A stretch of 64,000 nucleotides of DNA from contig NZ_JBHTLQ010000019.1 in assembly GCF_042679085.1 (NCBI RefSeq), forward strand, positions 4,358-68,357, written 5' to 3'. The translations under genes and the position numbers were made by a program. Within the stretch, counting starts at the first letter, position 1; every line of letters begins with the position of its first letter. The DNA comes from Phenylobacterium conjunctum (lineage in GTDB: Bacteria; Pseudomonadota; Alphaproteobacteria; Caulobacterales; Caulobacteraceae). Under the pieces are notes generated by a model, which was not told the origin of the DNA, made no database searches, and worked only from the letters and a program-made list of their open reading frames with translations. Shown here piece after piece: positions 52,246-61,800 of this stretch.

Positions 52246-54525
52246 CTACCGCGCCTCCGACCCGAAGGCGTAGGAGAGGCTCAGCCGGATCTCGCGCGGG
52301 TCGCCATAGACGTCCCGGGTCGGATCGCGCAGCGTCACATAGGTCTTATCGAACAGGTTGCGCGCCTCCAGCGCCATGCGCCAGCGGCCATTGTCGAGGC
52401 CGACCGAGGCGTTGACGATGTCAAAGTCGGCCAGCTTCACCAGGTTGTTGATCTTGGTGGTGTTGGTGTAGCCGCCGCGCTGGCCGCGATAGGAGACCGA
52501 GGTCACCACCCGCCAGTCCTTCACCAGCGGCCGGCGATAGGTGAGCGCCGCGGTGTAGGTCCATTCCGGAGAGCCTTCGACCTTCTGGCCCTTGTAGGGG
52601 CCGCTATCGATCTCGCCGGTCAGGTAGTTGATGGCGCCGTTATAGCTGATCCCGCCCAGGCCCGGGCCGAAGCGGTGGCCGCCGAACACCTCGAAGTCGA
52701 CGCCCTTGGTCTTGGCCTCGCCGGCGTTGAACCGGTAGTTCCGTGACACGGCGTCGGGACCGATGGAGTCCACTGTCACCAACAGGTCGTTGAAGTTGTT
52801 CTGGAAGGCGGTGACCGTGAAGAAGGCCCCGGCCAGTTCGAACTTGGCGCCGGCCTCGAAGGCGACGTTCTTTTCCGGCTGGTAGCTGGCGGCGATCTTG
52901 GGGTCGAGCACCGAGTTGCCGTTGAAGCCGCCGGCGCGATAGCCGACCGCCGCCGAGCCGAAGACCCGGAAGTTGTCGGCGATCTCGTACTTCACCGAGA
53001 CCGACGGGGCGACGTTCTCGAAGGTGTCATTGATCAGGGCGCGGGAGCGGACGCAGGCCGGATTGGTGGCGAAGACCCGCAGCGGATCCACATAGTTGGC
53101 CACGCAGGACAGGGTCCCGAGTTGGCGCGCCACCGTGTAGGCGTCGTTCTTCTTCTCGGCGTTGTTGTAGCGGACCGCGCCATCGAAGGTGAGCGCATCG
53201 GTCGCCTGCCAGCTCAGCACCCCGAAGACGCCCTTCTGGAGCTCTTCTTCCTTGGAGACGCTGGCGATGTTGGCGGTCGGGCTGGGGGCGAGGTTGGCCG
53301 CCGAGGTGGTGCGGCCATCGAGGATCGTGAAGAAGTCCGACTGCTTGCCCGACAGGTTGGCGCCCAGCATCCAGGTCACCGCGTCGCCGAAGTCGCCGGC
53401 CAGGCGCAGTTCCTGGCTGGCCAGCTCGGTCTCGTCAGCGAACAGGGTCGAGCAGAGCCGCGTGGCGCAGGTCGCGGCCGGGAACGGCGGCGAAGCGTAG
53501 CCGGGAGCCGACTGGTCGTTCTCCTGCGAGAACAGGGTGGTCCGCTTGCGCAGCAGGGTGACCGAGGTCAGCTTGCCGATCGGCGTGTCCCACTCGACCT
53601 GGGTGTTGAAGCTGGAGACATTGCGGTTCACGTCATTGGTGGTGTTGGCCGCATAGGCATAGGGGCCATCAATGTCCGGCGGGCCAAAAGCGGTGGCCGC
53701 CAGGCTCTTGTCATTGTTGGCGTTGACGCTCTTGACCTGGTTGGAGGTCGACAGCTCGTCGGACTGGTCGACGACCATGAACATCCGCAGGGTGTCGAGC
53801 GGGTTCCACTCGGCGGCCAGGCGCACGGCGCGGAACTCTTCCAGATCGCCGGCCTTCCCGGTGTAGACGTTTCTGAAGAAGCCGTCCTCGCGCTGGACGT
53901 CCTGCACGCCCAGGCGCAGGCCCAGATTGGCCGCCGGCACCGGCACGTTCAGAATGGCGTCGATCTGCCGCCGCTCGATCTCAGGCGAATAGACCGCCCC
54001 GAGCGAGCCGCCGAATTCCGATTTCGGACGCTGGCTGATGGCCTGCATCACGCCGCCCACGGCGTTGACGCCATAGAGCGCGCCCTGCGGGCCACGGGTC
54101 ACCTCGACGCGCTCGACGTCGAACAGGTCCAGGCGGGTGAAGGTGCGCCCGCCGATCACGCCGCCGGTGATCGAGGCGCCGTCCCGCAGCACGGCGATGG
54201 GCGAGTCCACCCCAGCCGTCCGGGCGGTGCCCGCGCCGGCGCCGCGGATGTTGTTCTCGGCGTTGATGTTGCCGGTGTCGACAAAGGACAGGCCCGGCAG
54301 GATGTAGGACAGATCCTTGATGTCCTTCAGGCCGCCAAGATCCTTCATCTGCTCGGCGGAGATCCCCGTCACCGCGGCGGGAACATCCTGGACCTTTTCT
54401 TCCTTGCGGCGGGCCGTGACCACGACCTCGCTGACCACGGCCTGTTCGCCGGACGCCGGCGCCTGGGCCGCCGCGGGCCCGGCCAGAAGCGCCGCCGCAG
54501 CGGCTCCGCACAACAGATAACGCAT
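52246..54525 (-). CDS. TonB-dependent outer-membrane receptor
   Basis: A 759-residue receptor with a signal peptide (cleavage after AGPAAAQA). The plug begins VVSEVVVTARRKEEKVQDVPAAV and includes VEVTRGPQGALYGVNAVGGV. Barrel strands follow, and the C-terminal region reads IRLSLSYAFGSEAR; the usual terminal aromatic residue is five residues in from the end, which is a slight oddity. It belongs to the same broad group as the receptor at 25.1 kb but is not a close copy. A GntR-type operator is 60 bp upstream of its start. It probably imports the substrate of this cluster. Confidence 0.94.
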   Translation of the reverse strand: MRYLLCGAAAAALLAGPAAAQAPASGEQAVVSEVVVTARRKEEKVQDVPAAVTGISAEQMKDLGGLKDIKDLSYILPGLSFVDTGNINAENNIRGAGAGTARTAGVDSPIAVLRDGASITGGVIGGRTFTRLDLFDVERVEVTRGPQGALYGVNAVGGVMQAISQRPKSEFGGSLGAVYSPEIERRQIDAILNVPVPAANLGLRLGVQDVQREDGFFRNVYTGKAGDLEEFRAVRLAAEWNPLDTLRMFMVVDQSDELSTSNQVKSVNANNDKSLAATAFGPPDIDGPYAYAANTTNDVNRNVSSFNTQVEWDTPIGKLTSVTLLRKRTTLFSQENDQSAPGYASPPFPAATCATRLCSTLFADETELASQELRLAGDFGDAVTWMLGANLSGKQSDFFTILDGRTTSAANLAPSPTANIASVSKEEELQKGVFGVLSWQATDALTFDGAVRYNNAEKKNDAYTVARQLGTLSCVANYVDPLRVFATNPACVRSRALINDTFENVAPSVSVKYEIADNFRVFGSAAVGYRAGGFNGNSVLDPKIAASYQPEKNVAFEAGAKFELAGAFFTVTAFQNNFNDLLVTVDSIGPDAVSRNYRFNAGEAKTKGVDFEVFGGHRFGPGLGGISYNGAINYLTGEIDSGPYKGQKVEGSPEWTYTAALTYRRPLVKDWRVVTSVSYRGQRGGYTNTTKINNLVKLADFDIVNASVGLDNGRWRMALEARNLFDKTYVTLRDPTRDVYGDPREIRLSLSYAFGSEAR

Positions 54526-54584
54526 GTCTTCCCCCTAACGCTCTTGGGGCCTGTCGCCCCAGGGATGCTTAAATGAACGCACCT

Positions 54585-54597
54585 TTTGTCTGACGAT
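54585..54597. promoter_or_regulatory. GntR/FCD operator, TonB receptor promoter
   Basis: TTTGTCTGACGAT differs from ATTGTC-T-GACAAT at two positions and lies 60 bp before the TonB receptor ATG on the minus strand. Confidence 0.55.
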
Positions 54598-54742
54598 CAT
54601 CCAATATGGCGCGCGACGCAAGCTCGCCGGTGCTGGTAGCGCATAGCCGCCTTCGGCCACACCGGCTTATTTCTGAATGGAAAAACCAGGAATTCTGACA
54701 GGCGCCCTGCCCGTCCTCCGGCTATGGATCACCGGACAATCA

Positions 54743-55789
54743 TCACTTCGCCTCCGCAGCCGCCGCGAGCGCCAGCTTGGCGAACTCCGCGTCCGACCAC
54801 TTGTTTCCAGCCTTGGCCTCGGCCCGGACGGCTATCACCATCTGAGGCGTGAAGTAGGCTTGGCGCACGACCGTGACGCCCTGGGACGGCGCCACATAGA
54901 GCCGCTGATCGCCCGCCCCGCCCGCGACGACCATGTCGGAAGGCACCTCTGAGGCGTGCAGGGAAAGGTCCACCGCCGCCGTCGGCGCCAGCGGGGTGTT
55001 CGACGGACGCGGCAACCACCAGGTCACGCCATAGGCCGGGTTGGCCTTGGTGCCGACGAACAGCTCGTCAAAGGTCTTCGGGTCCACCAGCGCCTTGCCG
55101 CCGACAACCCCGCGCGCCCGGACAAACTCGCCGAACTTGACCCATTCCCGCGCCGTCAGCACTGCGCCTTGCGGCAGCAGGAGGTCGCCGTTGGGCGCGC
55201 GGCGCCAGTCGGTGGGCTTCAGGCCGATGGGGTCCAGGATCCGGGCCCTCAGGTAGCTCAGCGGATCCGACGGCCTTCCCGCCGCGGCCAGCTTGCGCTG
55301 CAGGACCAGGCCAAACACCTGATAAGGCGAGGCGCCATAGATGAAGGCCTCGCCCGGCGCGGCCTTGAAGGGCCAGGTCACGGCCTCGGCGAAGGGCATG
55401 GCGCGCCCCGGCGGGCTGGTCAGTCCGCTCGTCAGGGTCAGCAGCTGGCGCAGGGTGACCGTCGACTTGACCGGGTCCGCGGCCCATTCGGTGACGGTCT
55501 TGGCCACCGGCTCGTCCAGGGACAGGAGCCCGTCCTGAACCGCGGCGGCCGCGGCGATCCCCCAGAAGCTCTTGGTGCCGGACCAGATCTCGAAGCCGAC
55601 CTCCGGGCCACCCTGGGCGGAATAGCCTTCGCAGACCGGCTTGCCGTTCTTGAGGATCAGCACCGAGACCCCGCGCCGGGCGTCCGAATAGTGCAGCGCG
55701 GCGTCACAGGCTGGGCCGGCCGCCTCAGCGGCCGTCGCGCCGAACGCGCCCAGGGCCACCAGAATTGTCGCCAGACCACCAAATCGCAT
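54743..55789 (-). CDS. Exported serine hydrolase (class C beta-lactamase family)
   Basis: A 348-residue member of the beta-lactamase/esterase/PBP4* superfamily with a signal peptide ending ATAAEAAG. The active-site SxxK is SGTK in EIWSGTKSFWG near residue 74; the second motif is Tyr in YGASPYQVFG near residue 160. Such proteins are often esterases or peptidases and not true beta-lactamases; the genes around it make an esterase role plausible. ATG at 55789 follows GGGAGG. A GntR-type operator sits 23 bp before the start codon, overlapping the likely promoter. Confidence 0.88.
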   Translation of the reverse strand: MRFGGLATILVALGAFGATAAEAAGPACDAALHYSDARRGVSVLILKNGKPVCEGYSAQGGPEVGFEIWSGTKSFWGIAAAAAVQDGLLSLDEPVAKTVTEWAADPVKSTVTLRQLLTLTSGLTSPPGRAMPFAEAVTWPFKAAPGEAFIYGASPYQVFGLVLQRKLAAAGRPSDPLSYLRARILDPIGLKPTDWRRAPNGDLLLPQGAVLTAREWVKFGEFVRARGVVGGKALVDPKTFDELFVGTKANPAYGVTWWLPRPSNTPLAPTAAVDLSLHASEVPSDMVVAGGAGDQRLYVAPSQGVTVVRQAYFTPQMVIAVRAEAKAGNKWSDAEFAKLALAAAAEAK

Positions 55790-55811
55790 CGGAACCTCCC
55801 CGGTCGCCATT

Positions 55812-55824
55812 TTTGTCTGACAAT
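55812..55824. promoter_or_regulatory. GntR/FCD operator, serine hydrolase promoter
   Basis: TTTGTCTGACAAT is one mismatch from ATTGTC-T-GACAAT. It lies 23 bp from the serine-hydrolase start codon and just beyond the end of the GntR gene. Confidence 0.65.
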
Positions 55825-55894
55825 TTACTAGGCCAGCCTGCAGCCGGACGCAAGCCGCAGCTTGCGGCGAAGGCGTGCGACCGGGGGAGTCGGG

Positions 55895-56641
55895 TCAGCC
55901 CGTGGTGCGCAGGCGCCGCTCCAGGCGCTTGGCGCCCAGGGTCGCGGGCGCGGAAACCGGGCCGTTCTCGGCGATCAGCGAGCTGCGCGTGATCAGGGTG
56001 GTGAGGCGTGCGGCCGCGGCGGCGACCTCGCCTTCCCGGGTCTTGATGGCGCTGACCAGGATGTTGTGGGCGTGGGCCGACTGCTCCACCGCCAGGGGCG
56101 TACCCGGCGTCAGCAACAACTGCTGCCACAGCGCCAGGCTGCCGACCTGGATCAGCATCCGGTAGGACATCCGGCTACCGCAATGCCGCCCGATGAATCG
56201 CCCCAGCTCAAAGGACTTGCTACAAAGCTCGGCCTTGGAAGCGCCAGCCCTAAGCGCGGCGTCCAGCTCGGCCATCTGCGCCTCAAGGCGCGGGAACAAG
56301 GCTTCGGGGAAGTGCGCCGCCGCCAGGCGGGCCGACTGGGCGTAGACATCCTCCAGCAGCACGAAGATCTCGATCAGCTCGTCCAGGCCCACCTGGGTGA
56401 CCTGGGCGCCCCGCCAGGGCTGCATCTCGACGAAGCCGGCCCGCGCCACATTTCGTAGGGCCTCGCGCACCGAGGCGCGGCTGACCCCATGGCGGTCCGA
56501 GATCTCCTGCTCGCGCAGCCAGTCGCCGGGGGCGTATTTGTTCTCGATGATCTCGCGGATCAGGGTCTCGGACAGCCGCGCGTCCAAAGTCTGGGCGCTC
56601 TTGCGGGCCGGGCGTCCGGCGCGTTTCGGTTCGGAAGTCAT
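55895..56641 (-). CDS. GntR-family regulator with FCD domain
   Basis: A 248-residue regulator. The winged helix (about residues 15-80) reads LIREIIENKYAPGDWLREQEIS then HGVSRASVREALRNVARAGFVEMQPWRGAQV, the GntR signature. The C-terminal FCD (FadR-type) domain follows, with helical segments from FVLLEDVYAQSARLAA to the final His-containing AHAHNILVSAIKTREGEVAAAA, where His residues usually bind a metal and an organic acid. Four copies of a TTGTCTGACAA-type site, the FadR-subfamily pattern, lie at the promoters of the surrounding genes, one of them its own divergent promoter. It is therefore the likely local repressor. Confidence 0.9.
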   Translation of the reverse strand: MTSEPKRAGRPARKSAQTLDARLSETLIREIIENKYAPGDWLREQEISDRHGVSRASVREALRNVARAGFVEMQPWRGAQVTQVGLDELIEIFVLLEDVYAQSARLAAAHFPEALFPRLEAQMAELDAALRAGASKAELCSKSFELGRFIGRHCGSRMSYRMLIQVGSLALWQQLLLTPGTPLAVEQSAHAHNILVSAIKTREGEVAAAAARLTTLITRSSLIAENGPVSAPATLGAKRLERRLRTTG

Positions 56642-56696
56642 GGCGTCCTGGTTCGGCGAAGTCGCGGCCAACTTACCCGCAGCCGCGTTAAAAACA

Positions 56697-56709
56697 AATG
56701 TCAGACAAT
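56697..56709. promoter_or_regulatory. GntR/FCD operator, gntR / DUF1254 divergent promoter
   Basis: AATGTCAGACAAT is one mismatch in the arms from ATTGTC-N-GACAAT. It lies 56 bp from the GntR start and 71 bp from the DUF1254 start. Confidence 0.65.
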
Positions 56710-56779
56710 CGGACTCGACACCCTTGCCCGCAGGCAGCGCATCCGCTTCATTGCCGCGCAGAGTTTCAGGAGGAATAGC

Positions 56780-58108
56780 ATGCCGCCAGCCGCCAGGATC
56801 GATCGCCGCGCCATGATCGCCGGCCTCGCCGTGGGCGCAGCCAGCCCCGCCTTCGCCGCCCCGGCCCTGTCGCTGCGCGAAGCCGCGCGGCGCATGGCGA
56901 TCTACGGCCTGCCCCTGATCGAGACCGCGAGCACGCGAGCGCGCGCCTTCAAGAACGGCCTGGTCGCCAACACCTTCCGCCATAGCCGCACGCTGACCAC
57001 CGCCAAGACCCAGACGGTCACCCAGCCCAACAACGACACCCTCTATTCCAGCGGCTGGCTCGACCTGTCCTCAGGCCCCGTGCAGGTCACCCTGCCGGCC
57101 AGCGGCGACCGCTACCTGTCCGTCGCCCTGATGGATCCCTATTCCAACAACTTCGCGGTCCTGGGCACGCGGACCACGGGTCCGGACGGCGGGGTGTTCA
57201 CGGTCGCAGGGCCAGGTCACGCCGCGCCCGGCCCCAATGTGATCCATTCGCCCACCAACTGGGTCTGGATCCTGGCCCGCACCCTCGTGGATGGTCCTGC
57301 CGACCTGGCCGGCGCCCATGCGGTCCAGGATGGGCTGAAGATCAGCGGCCCCGCCGGCCGCAAGGCCCAGCCCATCCCGGGGCGCGACGCCCCCTGGCCG
57401 GACATGTTCCGCACAATCCAGGCCCTGGTGCTGGAGAGCCCGCCGCCGGCCACCGACGCTCGGCTGTTCGCCGAGACCCGCGCCCTGGGCGTGAGCCTGA
57501 CCGGCGGCTTTGATCCCGCCCGCTTCACCGCCGCCGAAGGCCAGGAGATCGCCGCCGGCCTGTCCCAGGCGCTGGAGGACGCCAAAGGCGGGGACGACAA
57601 CGCGATTGTCCGTGGCGGCTGGATCTTTCCGCGCCCCAACCTCGGCGACTTCGGCCAGGACTATCTCTACCGCGCCCAGATCGCCCTGTCGGGCCTGGCC
57701 GGCCTGCCCCTCGAGGAGGCGCTCTATCTGCGCCCCCTGGGCCCCGACGGCCGCGCCGAGCTGGACAGCACCAGGGCCTGGAAGCTGGCCCTTCCGGCCA
57801 AGCCCCTGCCGGTCGACGCCTTCTGGTCGCTCACCGTCTATGAGGTCACGCCCCAGGGTCAGGCCTTCCTGATCGACAACCCCATCGACCGCTACGCCAT
57901 CGGCGACCGGACACCGGGCCTGGTGCGCGGGCCCGACGGACGGCTCGAGATCATCATTTCGCCCAAGCCGCCCAAGGGGGCGCTCAAGGCCAACTGGCTG
58001 CCCGCCCCCACCAGCGGCCGGCCGATGCTGCTCAATTTGCGGGCCTATCTGCCGCGGCCGGAACTGACCAGCGGCGCCTATCCCCTGCCCCCTCTGCGCC
58101 GAGCCTGA
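56780..58108 (+). CDS. Exported DUF1254/DUF1214 protein
   Basis: A 442-residue protein with a Tat-like signal (RIDRRAMIAGLAVGAASPAFA). The DUF1254 domain covers about residues 40-200 (YGLPLIET, RTLTTAKTQTVTQPNNDTLYSSGWLDL) and the DUF1214 domain about 320-440 (KALPVDAFWSLTVYE-like segment, YAIGDRTPGL, IIISPKPP). The family is widespread in environmental bacteria, often beside catabolic genes, and its function is unknown. AGGAGG precedes the ATG at 56780. It is divergent from the GntR gene and shares its operator. Confidence 0.9.
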   Translation: MPPAARIDRRAMIAGLAVGAASPAFAAPALSLREAARRMAIYGLPLIETASTRARAFKNGLVANTFRHSRTLTTAKTQTVTQPNNDTLYSSGWLDLSSGPVQVTLPASGDRYLSVALMDPYSNNFAVLGTRTTGPDGGVFTVAGPGHAAPGPNVIHSPTNWVWILARTLVDGPADLAGAHAVQDGLKISGPAGRKAQPIPGRDAPWPDMFRTIQALVLESPPPATDARLFAETRALGVSLTGGFDPARFTAAEGQEIAAGLSQALEDAKGGDDNAIVRGGWIFPRPNLGDFGQDYLYRAQIALSGLAGLPLEEALYLRPLGPDGRAELDSTRAWKLALPAKPLPVDAFWSLTVYEVTPQGQAFLIDNPIDRYAIGDRTPGLVRGPDGRLEIIISPKPPKGALKANWLPAPTSGRPMLLNLRAYLPRPELTSGAYPLPPLRRA

Positions 58109-58491
58109 GCGGGGGCCGAACCCGCAAAGATGAACAGAAATCCGGCCGGATACCCAAATCGGGTCACGACTAGCTAAGCTGCTTCCAGGGCGACCCCGCG
58201 CAATGAGGGCGGCGTCGCACGCCCCGGCCGCCACGTTTTCACCTTATTTTACAATTGACCGACGCCACCTGAGCGGGCGCCGCTTGAGCAGCGCGCCGGC
58301 AGCTCACCGCACCCCCAATCCCTTCCTGTCAGCCAGATGAACAACCCCAACAGGGTTGGGTCAGAGCGTCGCCGTTAACCCCATCAGCGGACTGGGGGAA
58401 CGGTCTTCCGACATCTCAAGGCTGCGCTAGCGCCGCTTCCCTGGTTCGCCACAGGCCGTCCATTCCGGGCGGCCGTCGAGGACGACGGGAC
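58109..58491. other. Upstream region of the cellulose operon
   Basis: The 383 bp hold no gene that I can support. An AACCC-CAACA-GGGTT hairpin lies near 58344-58358, and a GTTAACCCC half-site resembling a CtrA half box near 58374. An AT-rich stretch near 58240-58258 is the best place for a promoter. No known riboswitch motif was recognised. Confidence 0.5.
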
Positions 58492-58809
58492 ATGACCGAC
58501 GTTGAGAGTTTCAAGCGCCAGACCGGCGTGAAGATCGACTACCGGGAGTTCGGCATCGACGAACTGGCCCCGGCTCCGATCCTCCAGCCGCCGCCCGCGC
58601 CGACCGAGCCGGTGGCCGAGCCACCCGCCAAGCCGCCCAAGGCGATCAAGCCCCCCGCGCCGCCGGGCGCGCCGACGCCCCAGGCCCAAGCCCAGGCTCA
58701 GGCCCAGGCTCAACCCAAGCCCGCGGGCGCCTTCGCCCGCTACGCCCCGCCGCCGGCCAAGGCCGACGACGTCCTACTCTCCGATCTCTTCAAGAGGCTC
58801 GAACGCTGA
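58492..58809 (+). CDS. Proline-rich BcsR/BcsP-like cellulose operon protein
   Basis: A 105-residue protein. The N-terminus is TDVESFKRQTGVKIDYREFG; the middle is Pro/Ala-rich with a short AQ repeat (PQAQAQAQAQAQ); the C-terminus is DDVLLSDLFKRLER. A short polypeptide with a disordered Pro-rich middle and a terminal LxxLFxRL motif in front of bcsA is the style of BcsR/BcsP proteins, which help to localise or activate the synthase. The stop overlaps the bcsAB start (TGATG), so translation is coupled. The assignment to BcsR/BcsP is by position and end motif only. Confidence 0.6.
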   Translation: MTDVESFKRQTGVKIDYREFGIDELAPAPILQPPPAPTEPVAEPPAKPPKAIKPPAPPGAPTPQAQAQAQAQAQPKPAGAFARYAPPPAKADDVLLSDLFKRLER

Positions 58810-61800
58810 TGAGCGTCGCCACCTTCGCCACCGACAGCTTCTACCGCGCCAAGCGCGTGCTGCCGCCCATTCTCACCGGCCCGGCCATTCTCTTGGGCGT
58901 CGCCCTCCTGGCCCTGACCGCCATGGTCAGCCTGGACCTGCGCGGCCAGTTGATCTTCGGCTCGGCCGCCTTCCTGGCCTGCCTGGCCCTGTCCCGCAGC
59001 GCCTCGCCGCTGATCACCATGACCCTGGCCTTCATCGCCACCGCCATGGGCACCCGTTACCTTTGGTGGCGGACCACCGAGACCCTGCAGTTCTCAGGGC
59101 CATTGTCCCTGGTGCTGGGGACCGGCCTCTACCTAGCGGAAGTCTACGCCTGGTTCGTCATGATCCTGGGCTTCCTCCAAACCGTGCGCCCGCTGGAGCG
59201 GCCGGTTCGGCCGTTGGCGGGCGCGCCCGAAACCTGGCCCACCGTCGACATCTTCATCCCCACCTACAATGAAAGCCTCGAGATTGTTCAGGACACCGTC
59301 CTGGCGGCCCTGACCATCGACTACCCGCCGGATCGCCGGCGCATCCACCTCCTGGACGACGGCCGCCGGCCCCAGTTCAAGGCCTTCGCCGAACAGGTCG
59401 GCGTCAACTACATCACCCGCGCGGACAACCTCCACGCCAAGGCCGGCAACCTCAATAACGCGCTGAAGCTCACCAACGGCGAGCTGGTCTGCATCTTCGA
59501 CGCCGACCACGTGGCCACCCGGGCCTTCCTGCAGATGACCGCCGGCTGGTTCCAAGCCGATCCGCGCCTGGCCCTCCTGCAGACCCCGCACTTCTTCTAT
59601 TCCCCCGATCCCATCCAGCGGAACGTGTTCGCCGTGAAGGACATCCCCGGCGAAGGGGACCTGTTCTACAGCGTCGTCCAGCCCGGCAACGACTTCTGGA
59701 ACGCGGCCTTCTTCTGCGGCTCCTGCGCGGTGATCCGGCGCTCGGCCATCACCTCGGTCGGCGGCTTCGCCGGCGAGACCGTCACAGAAGACGCCCATAC
59801 CGCGCTGAAAATGCAGAAGAAGGGCTGGAACACCGCCTATCTGAACCTGCGCCTGGCCGCCGGCCTGGCCACCGAGCGCCTCTCCATCCATGTGGGTCAG
59901 CGCGCCCGCTGGGCCCGCGGCATGACCCAGATCTTCCGGGTGGATAATCCGCTGATCGGCGGCCGCCTGAGCCTGGCCCAGCGGCTTTGCTACCTGGCCG
60001 CCATGACCCACTTCCAGTTCCCGCTGCCCAGGATCGTGTTCCTGACCGCGCCCCTGGCCTTCCTGCTGTTCGGCCAGCAGATCGTGGGCGCCTCGGCCCT
60101 GACCATTGCGGCCTACGCCGTCCCGCACCTGATGATATCGCTCCTGGTCAACGAGCGGCTGCACGGCCGAGACCGCCGCGCCTTCTGGGGCGAGGTCTAC
60201 GAGACCCTGCTCTCCTTCCACCTGGTCCTGCCCAGCCTCCTGCCGCTGATCGATCCCAAGCGCGGCAAGTTCAACGTCACGGACAAGGGCGGCCTGCTGC
60301 GGGAGGGCTATTTCGACGTCCGCATCCTGACGCCGCTCTTGATCACCGCCGCCCTGCTGCTGGCCGGCGTCGCCCACGGCCTGTGGCGCGCCACCTTCGG
60401 CCATGCGTCCGCGTCAGAAGTCCAGACCATCGCCCTGAACATCACCTGGTCCCTGTTCAATCTGCTGATCGTCTTCACCGCCATCTCGGTGGGTCGCGAG
60501 AGCCGCCAGGTCCGCGGCGCCGTGCGGGTTGAGGCCAAGCTGGCCGCCAAGCTGATCTATGAGGACGGCTCCATCGTCATGGGCTGCACCCGCGATATCT
60601 CTATGGGCGGACTGGCGGTCATCACCCGTGAACGCGCCCGCCCGGGCGCCGTCGTCGCCGTCGAACTGCCCAGCGGCGAGCGGACCGTGCGCTTCCCCGT
60701 CCAGCTTTGCGGCCGTGAGGACCGGCGCACCCGGCTGAAGTTCCGGCCCATGGCCCTGGACCAACGTCGGGAGCTGGTGCGGGTGGTGCTGGGCCGGGCC
60801 GACGCCTGGCCGGTTCCGGCCGACCAACCCCGCTGGACCGCCGCCCAGTCCTTCCTGGACCTGTGCCGCGCAAGCCTGTCCGTGCTCCTGTGGCGCAACG
60901 CCCGCCCAGGCGTTCGGCATAAGCGCCGGACCCGGCCCACTGGCCGCCGCCTGGCCGCTGCGGGTGTCGCGGGCCTCAGCCTCGCCGCCCTGGCGCTCAG
61001 CGCGCCCAAGCCGGCCGTCGCGCAAGACCTGGCGCCCGCCGCCGTGTCGGCTGGGACCTACAAGGTCTCGCTCAGCCTCAAGGACCTGGGCGCCGACTAT
61101 CCGTTGCGCCTGCGCGGCGTGGACGGTGAGGCCGGCGTGCCCTTCGAGATCCGGCCCGACGAGGTTGTGGTGGGCGCAAACCTGCGGCTGCGCATGGCCT
61201 ATTCGCCCCAGCTGCTCACCGACCTCAGCCACATGGTGGTCAGCCTGAACGGCGAGATCATCGCCAACATCCAGCTCACCCCGGACCGCTCTGGCGGGGT
61301 GGTGGTGGACCTGCCCATCGATCCGGGCCTGTTCCGCGCCACCAACCGGCTGAACGTGCGCTTCGTCGGCCACTACACCCGCGACTGCGAGGACCCGCTG
61401 CACTCGTCCCTGTGGGCCGATGTCAGCAATGTCCGCTCCAGCCTGGATCTGACCCTGCAGCGGACGCCGGGCCAGCCGGACCTGAACCGCCTGCCCGCCC
61501 CCTTCCTCAACCTCACCGACCCGCGGCCGGCCAAGGTGCAGATGGTCTATGCCGGTCCGCCGACCAATCGCCAGCTGCAGGCCGGCGCCGCCGTCGCGTC
61601 GTTCTTTGGGGTCCAGGCCAACCTGCGTCCGCTGAAGTTCGCCGTGACCCTGGGCGCGATCCCTACCGGCGACACCGTGATCATCGGCCGGGCCGGCGAG
61701 ATGGTGGGCGGCGTGCGCCTGCCTGACGTCGTTGGCCCGCGGGTCACCCTGGCCCGCAACCCGTCAGATCCGCTGGGCGTGATCCTGCTGGTCTCCGGCC

